Assembly (NCBI GenBank): GCA_018401355.1
Contig: JAGYLD010000010.1
Coordinates: 1-46,829, forward strand
From: Bacteroidales bacterium
Lineage (GTDB): Bacteria; Bacteroidota; Bacteroidia; Bacteroidales; B18-G4
Direction of reading: 5' to 3'
Length of the DNA: 46,829 nt
Position numbers and translations under genes: made by a program. Below are positions 8,665 through 16,715 of the stretch, piece by piece; the first letter of the stretch is position 1, and every line of letters starts with the position of its first letter. The notes under the pieces are model-generated. The model worked only from the letters and a program-made list of their open reading frames with translations. It was not told the DNA's origin and did no database searches.

Positions 8665-10314
8665 GTGATGTCAGGAAAAAGCAGCCGAAAGAGGATTTCT
8701 GTCAAATCGGATTCCCCCGCCAGCTCCTATATCAAAGAACTGCCTGACCTGATCATCACCGGAGAAAAGTTCGTCGACGAAAACGGAAACAACTTCATCG
8801 ATGCCGGTGAATCCTGTAACATCATTTTCGTTGTTCAAAATATTGGAAAAGGAACAGCAAAGGATGTAAAAGTGAAAACAAGCCTCAAGGAACAAACAGT
8901 CAGCGGACTGGGTTTTGAAAAAGTTATCAGTCTGGGTGACATCCCGGCAAACGGAACTAAACAGGTGGGCATACCCATAACAGGCGAGTTGGGACTTGAA
9001 AACGGGTTTGCAGAGTTCCAGGTAGATGTGATTGAGCAAAGGGGCTTTGATGCATATCCACTATTTATGAAACTGGAATCCAGGAAATTCTCCACACCGA
9101 AAGTCATTGTTGCAGATGCTGCCTTCAGCACGGAGGATGGTGGTATGATCAAGCTGAACTATCCCATCGTCCTGGAAATCATCGTACAAAACGTAGGCAA
9201 AGGTGACGCAAAAGATGTAACCACCGAATTCCGTTTCCCTAATGCCAACTGCTTTCCGCTCAGCGAATGGTCTTCCTTCGACCTTGGCAGGATGGAGCCG
9301 GGAGCTTCTAAAAAGCTGGAATTCACTTTCACGGCCAACAGAAGGTACACACAAAACAAAATACCTGTACTGGTTGATATTACAGAATCTTACGGCAGGT
9401 ATTCACGTGATACCACTTTATCAGTGAGCCTCGAGCAAAGACTTATTGCCAGGAATGAGGTGGTTATCAGCGGTCAGGAAACAGCCGCTCCTACAATCGC
9501 CATAGCCTCACTTTCTGCCGATGTAGACAAAAACATACCTATGGTAAGGAAAAAACATCCATACCGGTATGCATTGATCATTGGCAACGAAGACTACAGC
9601 AGATACCAGCGGGGAATAGCTACGGAATCCAATGTTGACTTTGCCCGTACCGATGCAAAAATGTTCAGGGAATATGCCATGAAAACGTTGGGAGTTGAGG
9701 AAAGCAACTGTTTTTTGCTCACCGATGCCACGGCCGGAGAGATGCTTCAAAAACTCGACCTTGTGTCTAAACTGGCTGCCAAAACCCCCGGCAAGGCAGA
9801 GATCATCTTCTTCTATGCAGGACATGGCCTTCCTGATGAAAACAGCAGGGAACCCTATCTGATCCCTGTCGACGTATCCGGCACTAACCTTAGCGCTGCC
9901 GTTCCACTGAACGAAGTTTACAGGAAGTTTTCCGAAGCAGAAGCCAAACGTGTTACAGTATTCCTGGATGCATGTTTCAGCGGTGGTGGCCGTGAGGCCG
10001 GATTGCTTGCTGCAAGAGGCGTGAAGGTTAAACCCAAAGAAAACATGATCACCGGGAGTATGGTGGTGTTTACCGCCAGCACCGGAGAACAATCAGCATT
10101 GCCATACAAGGAAATGGAACACGGTATGTTCACATACTACCTGCTGAAAAAGCTGCAGGATACAAAAGGAGATGTTTCATACGGCGACTTGGCCGACTAT
10201 ATCACACAAAAAGTGTCGCTGGAATCGCTTAAGGTGAATCAAAAAGAACAGGACCCTAAAGTCAATGTAAGTGTAAACGTACAGAATGAATGGGAAAGCT
10301 GGACTTTCCATTGA
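8665..10314 (+). CDS. Caspase-fold (metacaspase-like, C14) protein with CARDB-type domains
   Basis: 549 residues from the GTG at 8665; the frame is open back to 8620, and the true start is probably at 7760 in the broken region. Residues about 28-130 and 145-258 are two CARDB-like beta-sandwich repeats (DLIITGEKFVDENGN, FVVQNIGKGTAKDV; IVQNVGKGDAKDV). Residues 298-540 are a C14 caspase-like peptidase: RYALIIGNEDY start, His387 in FFYAGHG, Cys437 in LDACFSGGG. Asp435 next to the Cys corresponds to the acidic S1 residue of metacaspases, which favours Arg/Lys at P1 (inference). CARDB domains are usually extracellular adhesion or scaffold modules, which fits an envelope location. It is followed 67 bp downstream by the LPP20/DUF4384 gene, a domain often found with bacterial caspases. 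Confidence 0.8.
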   Translation: MMSGKSSRKRISVKSDSPASSYIKELPDLIITGEKFVDENGNNFIDAGESCNIIFVVQNIGKGTAKDVKVKTSLKEQTVSGLGFEKVISLGDIPANGTKQVGIPITGELGLENGFAEFQVDVIEQRGFDAYPLFMKLESRKFSTPKVIVADAAFSTEDGGMIKLNYPIVLEIIVQNVGKGDAKDVTTEFRFPNANCFPLSEWSSFDLGRMEPGASKKLEFTFTANRRYTQNKIPVLVDITESYGRYSRDTTLSVSLEQRLIARNEVVISGQETAAPTIAIASLSADVDKNIPMVRKKHPYRYALIIGNEDYSRYQRGIATESNVDFARTDAKMFREYAMKTLGVEESNCFLLTDATAGEMLQKLDLVSKLAAKTPGKAEIIFFYAGHGLPDENSREPYLIPVDVSGTNLSAAVPLNEVYRKFSEAEAKRVTVFLDACFSGGGREAGLLAARGVKVKPKENMITGSMVVFTASTGEQSALPYKEMEHGMFTYYLLKKLQDTKGDVSYGDLADYITQKVSLESLKVNQKEQDPKVNVSVNVQNEWESWTFH

Positions 10315-10381
10315 TTTTTCCTGAAACACTGAAAAGGATTCCAAACTGCAACGGCCAAAAGCCTGTAAAAATTAGCATATT

Positions 10382-11209
10382 ATGACCAAAAGACTATTAA
10401 TATTGGTTATTTTCCTGGGAATGTTCAGTGTGGTTGCTGAAGCCCAAAAAAAAGTAAACCTGACAGCCAGTGGGAGATACATCTCCCGTGACCTGACACC
10501 AGAGCAAACCAAGCGAAAAGCCATTGAAGAAGCGAAAAGGGAAGCCCTGAACAAAGCGGGTGTTTCTGAAACGATTCAGGTCAGCGACTTTCTTTACCAG
10601 TTCGAAGACAATGAAAGATTCCGGGAAATCTTCCAGGGTTTTACCTCCACTGAGACAGGAGGAGAAGTAATGGTCAACGAAATTTTAGACGAGTCCAAAG
10701 ACTTTGATGAAGACGGAAATATGATCGTAGAAGTGGTGATCGATGCAACCGTATTTAAGCATAAAGAAAAGAGCGACCGATCCTTCCGCTTTACAGTGAA
10801 AGGCATAGATGAGTTTTATGATGAAGGCGAGTTCATGCGGTTTAAGTTCACACCCTTAAAGGACGGCTACCTGAAAATATTCAATGTTACAGAAGTTGGA
10901 GCTGACGTCTTGTATCCTTATAAAAACATGGCCAATCCAGTACTTAATGAACGCCAGGATAAACTATTTGAAAAAGGAAAAGCTTACAATTTTCCCATCA
11001 GCGACCTGTTTGATGAACGGGGCTACATCATTGAATTTGGAAACCAGGGCAAAGAACAGGAATTTAACTTGTTGATCTTTGTTTTCACGAAAAAGGATTA
11101 TCCATTCCTGGAAAAACCAACAGTGAACAGCATTATGACCTGGATCTATTCTATCCCACCAGATGAAAGGATGGTAGAACAACATGGTTTTGTGATCAGG
11201 AAAAATTAA
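10382..11209 (+). CDS. LPP20-like / DUF4384 exported protein
   Basis: 275 residues with a signal peptide ending VAEAQ. Residues 28-60 (ASGRYISRDLTPEQTKRKAI followed by an Ala/Lys helix) are an LPP20-like domain. Residues about 135-260 match DUF4384 (FMRFKFTPLKDGYLKIFNV, VLYPYK, FEKGKAYNFP): the pattern of a strand, an aromatic YLKIFN core, LYP and a late F/Y-P. DUF4384 is commonly encoded near or fused to caspase-like peptidases and FHA or kinase proteins; its function is unknown. It is the last gene of the + cluster and converges on the ABC operon with 3 bases between stop codons. It is probably a periplasmic partner of the caspase-fold protein. Confidence 0.7.
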   Translation: MTKRLLILVIFLGMFSVVAEAQKKVNLTASGRYISRDLTPEQTKRKAIEEAKREALNKAGVSETIQVSDFLYQFEDNERFREIFQGFTSTETGGEVMVNEILDESKDFDEDGNMIVEVVIDATVFKHKEKSDRSFRFTVKGIDEFYDEGEFMRFKFTPLKDGYLKIFNVTEVGADVLYPYKNMANPVLNERQDKLFEKGKAYNFPISDLFDERGYIIEFGNQGKEQEFNLLIFVFTKKDYPFLEKPTVNSIMTWIYSIPPDERMVEQHGFVIRKN

Positions 11210-11212
11210 TCA

Positions 11213-12325
11213 TCAGGCAACCTTCCTGTATCTCCAGGTGGCCAGGGTTAAAGAAATAGTGGCATAAATGCCCAATGCCATCAAGGGTTTCTGGATATCC
11301 TGAAGAAGAGATCCTTTAAGCATGATCATCCGGATCATTTCAATGAAGTATGCAATTGGATTGGCTTTATTGATATACTGTGCCCATATGGGCATGCTCT
11401 CTACGGGTGTAAACAACCCACTCATCATAATAAATATGACCAGAAAAAACCAGCTGATGAACATGGCCTGTTGCTGGGTGTTGGTCATGGTTGACACCAG
11501 TAGGCCTAATCCCTGAACTACAAGCAGGTATATCATGGCAACAAAAAATATAAGGCCAATGCTTCCCAGGATGGGTATGTTAAATACCAACCTGGCTATA
11601 AGCAAACCAAAGGCCAGCTCAAAAAGTGCAATGATCCAGAACGGGAGTAGCTTTCCGATGATAAGCTGGTATTTTTTAATCGGGGTGACGTTTATTTGCT
11701 CGATGGTCCCGATCTCTTTTTCCCTGACGACATTCATGCTGGACAAGAACATGCCAATGATGGTAACCAGCAAAACGAGAATGCCTGGTACCATATAGGT
11801 AATATAATCCAGTTCAGGATTGTACCAGAAAGAGGAAGTTATTTTAATGGGTTCAGGATCACCCGACAATCCCAAGTCTTGAACAACGATGTTCTTATTG
11901 AAATCCATAATAATGGACATGGCATAGGCATTAACCAGGCTGGCAGCACTTCCGTCGATGGCATTGGTGGTGACCTGAATGGCTGCCTCTTTGCTCCTTT
12001 CCAGGTTTTTAGAAAAATTTAATGGAATACGAAGTATCTGATCAGCATGTCCGGTTTTCAGCGATTCTTCAGCTTCCATATATGAAAAAGTGTAATCCTT
12101 TATGGTAAAAAATGGAGATCCTTTGAACTTACCAACCAGATCCCTTGATTCCATGCTCTGGTCCATATCAACCACCACAAGATCAACATTCTTAATCTCG
12201 AAAGTGGCTGTATACGAAAGGATAAGCAACTGCAGGATCGGAACAATGAAGATGATGGGCAACATGGTCCTGTTCCTGAAAATTTGCAGGAATTCCTTTT
12301 GTAATATGTAGATGATGGTCCTCAT
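11213..12325 (-). CDS. ABC-2 type exporter permease (second)
   Basis: 370-residue ABC-2 type membrane protein of the YhhJ/YbhR class. One N-terminal membrane segment (about 22-42) is followed by a large extracytoplasmic domain (about 43-175) and five C-terminal membrane helices with the family motif VREKEIGTIEQINVTPIKK between the first two. It is the last gene of the operon and lies 14 bases downstream of its paralogue at 12340. The two permeases probably form a heterodimer driven by the two ATPases upstream and joined to the HlyD-like adaptor and TolC-like channel. The substrate (drug, lipid or other) cannot be read from the sequence. Confidence 0.85.
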   Translation of the reverse strand: MRTIIYILQKEFLQIFRNRTMLPIIFIVPILQLLILSYTATFEIKNVDLVVVDMDQSMESRDLVGKFKGSPFFTIKDYTFSYMEAEESLKTGHADQILRIPLNFSKNLERSKEAAIQVTTNAIDGSAASLVNAYAMSIIMDFNKNIVVQDLGLSGDPEPIKITSSFWYNPELDYITYMVPGILVLLVTIIGMFLSSMNVVREKEIGTIEQINVTPIKKYQLIIGKLLPFWIIALFELAFGLLIARLVFNIPILGSIGLIFFVAMIYLLVVQGLGLLVSTMTNTQQQAMFISWFFLVIFIMMSGLFTPVESMPIWAQYINKANPIAYFIEMIRMIMLKGSLLQDIQKPLMALGIYATISLTLATWRYRKVA

Positions 12326-12339
12326 TTTTCGCTATAAGA

Positions 12340-13437
12340 TTATTCCAGCCTGATTTTAAACTTCTTAACAGAAAGGAAAATAAAAAACACCGTCATCAAG
12401 ATGATGATAAGGGTTTCTTTCCAGACATACAGGATACCAACTCCTTTCAGCATAATGTCCTTAACAATGATGATAAACCATTTTGAGGGCATGAGGTGGC
12501 TGATCCACTGAAGGATCTCCGGCATATTTTCGATGGGAAATATAAACCCTGAAAGCAAGATTGTCGGCAGCATCAAAGCAAACATGGAAAGCAGCATGGC
12601 AATTTGCTGGGAGCTGGATACGGTGGAAATATAGATACCCAGCGATAAGGCCATCACGATGAATAACAGGCTTTCCAAAAGCAGGAGTATCACACTTCCC
12701 TGAACCGGCATGCCGAAAACAAAGAAACCCATCAATAAGATTGTTATGGCATTGACAAAGGAGAGCAGTACATAAGGCATTACTTTCCCTACAATGATCT
12801 GCCATGGTTTTAAAGGAGAAACCAGAAGCACTTCCATGGTCCCCATTTCCTTCTCCTTTGCAATAGAAATTGATGTCATCATTGCTGAAACCAGCATCAG
12901 GATGATGGTGATGGTACCAGGAACAAACATAAAGACACTTTTCAGCTCAGGGTTATATAACATGATCGACTCCGGCTTTATCTCAACAGGAAGACTGAAT
13001 TCACTGAATTTTTGTTGCTGGTAATTACGAATGATCCCAGATGTATAACTGGTCAGCAAATTGGCAGTATTGGGATCCGAAGCATCTGAAAGGATCTGGA
13101 TCTGAGCACTGTGATTTTTTTCAAGTTTCTTTGCGAAATTATCCTCAAAAACGATCACCTCTTTGATGTTCCCTTTCCTGAATTCTTCTGCAACCTGACC
13201 CTCATGTTCCAGGTTTTTGTTGAGGATGAAATACCCGGAGGATGTAATCTTATTGGTAATTTCCTGTGTGATATTATCTTTGGAATAGTCAAGGACTGCA
13301 ATCTCTGCGTCATTTATTTCATTGGTGATCGCGAAGCCAAAAAGCAGGACCTGCACCACCGGCATACCAAACAAGATCAGCATTGAACGGTAATCCCGGA
13401 AAATGTGAAAAAACTCTTTTATAACAAATCCTCGCAT
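12340..13437 (-). CDS. ABC-2 type exporter permease (first)
   Basis: 365 residues, same class and topology as the next gene: an N-terminal membrane helix (FGMPVVQVLLFGFAI), a periplasmic domain, then five helices. The signature IAKEKEMGTMEVLLVSPLKP lies after the second helix, as in YhhJ/YbhS. It lies downstream of the ATPase pair with a 171-bp gap that is unusual for this operon and contains GAAGGCGG/GAAGCCGAAGG-like repeat sequence. It is probably one half of the heterodimeric pore. Confidence 0.85.
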   Translation of the reverse strand: MRGFVIKEFFHIFRDYRSMLILFGMPVVQVLLFGFAITNEINDAEIAVLDYSKDNITQEITNKITSSGYFILNKNLEHEGQVAEEFRKGNIKEVIVFEDNFAKKLEKNHSAQIQILSDASDPNTANLLTSYTSGIIRNYQQQKFSEFSLPVEIKPESIMLYNPELKSVFMFVPGTITIILMLVSAMMTSISIAKEKEMGTMEVLLVSPLKPWQIIVGKVMPYVLLSFVNAITILLMGFFVFGMPVQGSVILLLLESLLFIVMALSLGIYISTVSSSQQIAMLLSMFALMLPTILLSGFIFPIENMPEILQWISHLMPSKWFIIIVKDIMLKGVGILYVWKETLIIILMTVFFIFLSVKKFKIRLE

Positions 13438-13540
13438 TGTTTATATTATCATTTTTTATATGGTCCCTGGTTCCGGATGATTTTGCAAAATTTGTCCGTT
13501 TCTCTTATAGTTTTTCACCAAATTTATCTCCCGAAGCTTT

Positions 13541-13595
13541 AGCGAAGGCGGAGATTACTCAGATTCACAAAGATTATCCTGAGCGAAGCCGAAGG
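13541..13595. repeat. Dispersed-repeat-like sequence between operon genes
   Basis: AGCGAAGGCGGAG (13541-13553) and CCTGAGCGAAGCCGAAGG (13578-13595) are two imperfect copies of a GAGCGAAG-xCGAAGG theme. They lie in the only sizeable gap inside the ABC operon. Such short GC-richer repeats are scattered in intergenic regions of many Bacteroidota genomes. Copy number cannot be judged from one window. Confidence 0.3.
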
Positions 13596-13608
13596 ACATC
13601 TCTGCTCT

Positions 13609-14343
13609 CTACCCCTTCCTTGCAAGCTTCAAAAATACCCCATCCATAGAATCCACCTCATATTTATTCTTCAATGTTTCCGGTGTGTCGAGGGCTTCAA
13701 TGCGTCCGTCTACCATGATAGACACCCTGCCGCAATACTCTGCTTCATCCATATAATGAGTTGTTACAAAAACTGTTATCCCATCATTGGCAACTTCATA
13801 GATCATATCCCAAAACTGCCTTCGTGTAATTGGATCAACGCCTCCTGTTGGTTCATCCAGAAATACGATGCGTGGTTTATGCAGGATGGCCAAAGAAAAA
13901 GCCAGTTTTTGCTTCCAGCCCAGGGGTAATTCATTGATCACTTTATCCTTATATTCCATCAACCCAAGTTTATCGAGGAAATAATTTGTCCTCTCCCTGA
14001 TCTCCTTTTTGGATAAACCATAAATACCTCCATAGAAGCGAAAATTCTCAAATACAGTAAGGTCTTCGTACAAGGAGAATTTTTGACTCATATAGCCAAT
14101 ATTTTTTTTAATTTTTTCCCTTTCTGTGTATACATCAAAACCTGCAACTGTGATATTGCCGGAGGTAGGTCGCGATAATCCACAAAGTATCTTAATGGCA
14201 GTGGTCTTCCCTGCACCATTGGCACCCAGGAAGCCAAATATCTCTCCTTTACCGACCATGAAGTTCAGGTTATCGTTGGCTACGAAATTCCCAAACTTCT
14301 TGGTCAGGTTTATTGCCTCTATGATTGATTCCCTTTGTTCCAT
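13609..14343 (-). CDS. ABC exporter ATPase (second)
   Basis: About 244 residues from the ATG at 14343. An upstream in-frame ATG at 14367 would overlap the preceding gene, and the homologous part begins MEQRESIIEAINLTKKFG. Walker A is GANGAGKTT and Walker B is IVFLDEPTGGVD. The signature is the family variant LPLGWKQK rather than LSGGQ, and the H-loop is TTHYMDEAE. In E. coli YbhF two ATPase halves are fused; the LPLGWKQ half corresponds to the C-terminal half. Here they are separate genes 2 bases apart. It energises the permease pair. Confidence 0.88.
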   Translation of the reverse strand: MEQRESIIEAINLTKKFGNFVANDNLNFMVGKGEIFGFLGANGAGKTTAIKILCGLSRPTSGNITVAGFDVYTEREKIKKNIGYMSQKFSLYEDLTVFENFRFYGGIYGLSKKEIRERTNYFLDKLGLMEYKDKVINELPLGWKQKLAFSLAILHKPRIVFLDEPTGGVDPITRRQFWDMIYEVANDGITVFVTTHYMDEAEYCGRVSIMVDGRIEALDTPETLKNKYEVDSMDGVFLKLARKG

Positions 14344-14345
14344 AA

Positions 14346-15251
14346 TTACATGAGCGCCATAAAGCAATCTTCAACATCCGGTTTGATTTCATTTATTTGA
14401 ACATTATCATGGCCCTTTCCTTGCAAGTATGATAGCAGTTCATCACTATCCGGGTTTTCCTGCTTGCTGGTAAAGTGAATGCTATCGCCAAAGCGATAAG
14501 CCGTATCAGTATATTGATAATCCCTGAGATCATTGATGATCTCAAACATTTTATCTGTCTTAACCTTGTATAGGTTTTTAGTATAATTACCAATAATACC
14601 CTCCGGTGAATCAATTTCCATGATCTCCCCGTTTTGAATAAGTGCTACCCTGTCGCATAAACCCGCTTCGTCCATATATGGTGTGGAAACCAAAATGGTG
14701 ATGCCCTGTTGCTTCAATCTTTGCAGCATTTCCCAGAATTCCTTCCTGGATACAGCATCAACACCGGTGGTCGGCTCATCGAGGAACAGTACCGTTGGAC
14801 TATGGATCAGGGCACAGGATAGGGCCAGCTTCTGTTTCATCCCACCGGAAAGCTTTCCGGCAAGACGGGTTTTGAATGGTTCTATCTGGCTGTAAATATC
14901 CTTCACCAGATGATAGTTCTCCTTTACAGTTGTCTTAAAAATACTTGCAAAGAAATTCATGTTTTCTTCCACGGAAAGATCCTGGTACAGAGAAAACCTG
15001 CCTGGCATATATCCGACGATCTTTCTGATTTCTTTGAACTGGTTTACAACATTGTATCCTTCGACAAATGCTTCACCTTCATCAGGTTTCAGCAATGTAA
15101 CAAGTATTCTGAACAAGGTGCTCTTGCCTGCCCCATCCGGCCCGATGATGCCAAAAAGCTCGCCTTTGTTCACTTCAAAGCTTATGTTGCTGAGCGCTTT
15201 GACCTTTCTATAGCTTTTGGAAACATTTTTTATTGCAACAGGATAATTCAT
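14346..15251 (-). CDS. ABC exporter ATPase (first)
   Basis: About 301 residues. The ATG at 15251 (MNYPVAIKNVSKSY) is preferred to 15275 because the longer form overlaps the DUF2147 gene. Walker A is GPDGAGKST, the signature LSGGMKQK, Walker B VLFLDEPTTGVD, and the H-loop region STPYMDEAG has Pro-Tyr where His is often found at or near the switch position. A C-terminal domain of about 80 residues follows the nucleotide-binding domain. It corresponds to the N-terminal half of YbhF-type fused ATPases and sits immediately upstream of the second ATPase (stop at 14346, next ATG at 14343). Confidence 0.87.
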   Translation of the reverse strand: MNYPVAIKNVSKSYRKVKALSNISFEVNKGELFGIIGPDGAGKSTLFRILVTLLKPDEGEAFVEGYNVVNQFKEIRKIVGYMPGRFSLYQDLSVEENMNFFASIFKTTVKENYHLVKDIYSQIEPFKTRLAGKLSGGMKQKLALSCALIHSPTVLFLDEPTTGVDAVSRKEFWEMLQRLKQQGITILVSTPYMDEAGLCDRVALIQNGEIMEIDSPEGIIGNYTKNLYKVKTDKMFEIINDLRDYQYTDTAYRFGDSIHFTSKQENPDSDELLSYLQGKGHDNVQINEIKPDVEDCFMALM

Positions 15252-15255
15252 AATT

Positions 15256-15744
15256 TTAATCAGGATGTTTTTCAAGTCCCGGTGAATCCTTTAACCTTGT
15301 CCAAACAACAGTCCTTCCAATGAAAGAAAAACCGATGTAACCGGTAACTTCAACAGTATTCATATCTTCCAGCTCCATCTTACAACTGTATGTTTTACCA
15401 TTTTTAGGATCGTAAATTTCCCCATCTTCCCATTCATCGTCATCCGCATCAAACTCAAAATCACGAATAAGGATCAAACCATCGAGGGGCCTGTCCCGCA
15501 ATGCTTTATCCGGATTATTCTTATCAAGCTTGGGTTTATTTGTAATGGTATCGATGGGATGTTTCATCCATATAAGCTTACCCAGGAAATTTTCCCCATC
15601 CCGATAGATTTTTATATGGCCATCTTTGTCGTGGTTCAGCCAGATACCGCATACATCGTTGGCTTTATATTTCTGAGCTTCTGTTGGCATTACAAATCCA
15701 ACTACCCCGATAAAAGTTAAAAGAATGAATACTGATTTTTTCAT
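15256..15744 (-). CDS. DUF2147 secreted protein inside the export operon
   Basis: 162 residues with a signal peptide (MKKSVFILLTFIGVVGFVMP, cleavage near TEAQ). The mature part fits DUF2147: an initial GIWLNHDKDGHIKIYRDG strand pair, GKLIWMKHP, a DKNNPDKALRDRPLDGLIL segment and a GKTYSCKMEL/VTGYIGFSFIGRTVVWTR end. These proteins are small periplasmic beta-rich proteins of unknown role. The gene lies between the HlyD-like adaptor (26 bp upstream) and the first ATPase, so it is expected to be expressed with the pump and may help assembly or bind substrate (inference). Confidence 0.8.
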   Translation of the reverse strand: MKKSVFILLTFIGVVGFVMPTEAQKYKANDVCGIWLNHDKDGHIKIYRDGENFLGKLIWMKHPIDTITNKPKLDKNNPDKALRDRPLDGLILIRDFEFDADDDEWEDGEIYDPKNGKTYSCKMELEDMNTVEVTGYIGFSFIGRTVVWTRLKDSPGLEKHPD

Positions 15745-15770
15745 AATTCAATTTATTGGTTAACAATTAT

Positions 15771-16664
15771 TTAATTAACTATGGTTTTAAAATTCACTTC
15801 CCCGGGCATCCCTATCTTTAGTGTTCCATCATTGACAACGTCAACCTTAACAGCGTACACCAGGTTTACCCTTTCCTCCTTGGTCTGGATGGTCTTTGGA
15901 GTAAATTCTGCTGTCTGGGATATCCAGCTTACCTTTCCCTTCATAGCTTTATTGGCCTTTTTATCCTTATCAACAAGCACCTCTACTTCCTGGCCAAGTT
16001 TTACATTGGGCAACTGGTCACCACTAATGTAAACTTTTAATTTAACAACATCCAGATTGGCTATCTTATACAATGGTTTCCCATAGCTGGCAACTTCACC
16101 CTGCTCTGAGAGGGTGACAAGCACAGTTCCCCGGACCGGGTTTTCAATGTGGCAATTTTTTAGCATCTCATCAACCTGTTGGATCTGCATTTCCATGGCT
16201 TCAATTTCATTTAGGATACCCTTCTTTTGAACTTTTGTGGCTTGTATTTGCGCCTTTGCAAGGTCTACTGCTCCATCAATGTCATCCAGTTGTTTTTGTG
16301 TTGCAGCTTCATCCCGGAAGAGATTTTGAATTCTCTTCTGATCGACAAGATAATTCTTTAATTGCTGTTCCTGGACCTTTGCCTGAGCGTCGACGGTAGC
16401 CATTTGTGAGGAAATGGCAGATTTCTGTTTTAAAAGCTGTTTCTTTTTTAGAGCCAGATCGGTGGTATCTATCAGCCCTAAATTTTGGTCTTGTTTCAGC
16501 ACATCTCCCTCCTCAACATTCAAGTCAAGGATCTTGCCATGTGCCAGGGCGCTTACGATGACTTCAACCGCCTCAAAATTTCCATACGCATCCGACTTCC
16601 CATTCTGAGTGCTGCAGGAAACCAGGAAGATGACGAACAAAATCAGGTATATAATATTCTTCAT
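15771..16664 (-). CDS. HlyD/YbhG-like membrane fusion lipoprotein
   Basis: 297 residues from the ATG at 16664. This start gives a clean lipoprotein signal (IFLVSC lipobox), whereas the ATG at 16700 would put 12 extra residues before it. The layout is that of a periplasmic adaptor: lipoyl-like half-motif (VSALAHGKILDLNVEEGDVL, DQNLGLIDTTDL), a long Gln/Lys-rich coiled-coil hairpin (about residues 75-165), the second lipoyl half (ENPVRGTVLVTLSEQGEVAS, GKPLYKIANL) and a beta-barrel domain. It would bridge the ABC-2 permeases in the inner membrane and the TolC-like channel encoded 51 bp upstream. Confidence 0.87.
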   Translation of the reverse strand: MKNIIYLILFVIFLVSCSTQNGKSDAYGNFEAVEVIVSALAHGKILDLNVEEGDVLKQDQNLGLIDTTDLALKKKQLLKQKSAISSQMATVDAQAKVQEQQLKNYLVDQKRIQNLFRDEAATQKQLDDIDGAVDLAKAQIQATKVQKKGILNEIEAMEMQIQQVDEMLKNCHIENPVRGTVLVTLSEQGEVASYGKPLYKIANLDVVKLKVYISGDQLPNVKLGQEVEVLVDKDKKANKAMKGKVSWISQTAEFTPKTIQTKEERVNLVYAVKVDVVNDGTLKIGMPGEVNFKTIVN

Positions 16665-16715
16665 GATAAATAATGGTTTAGAATTGATTTCTCTTTTCAT
16701 GTAAAATAAAGTTAG

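Noticed and set aside
9508-10092. 194-codon frame antisense to the caspase domain
   Set aside because: The sense strand carries conserved catalytic motifs, so the antisense frame is a composition artefact.
13438-13649. 70-codon frame in the gap of the ABC operon
   Set aside because: It runs over repeat-like sequence and into the antisense of an ATPase gene, with no start-site or homology support.
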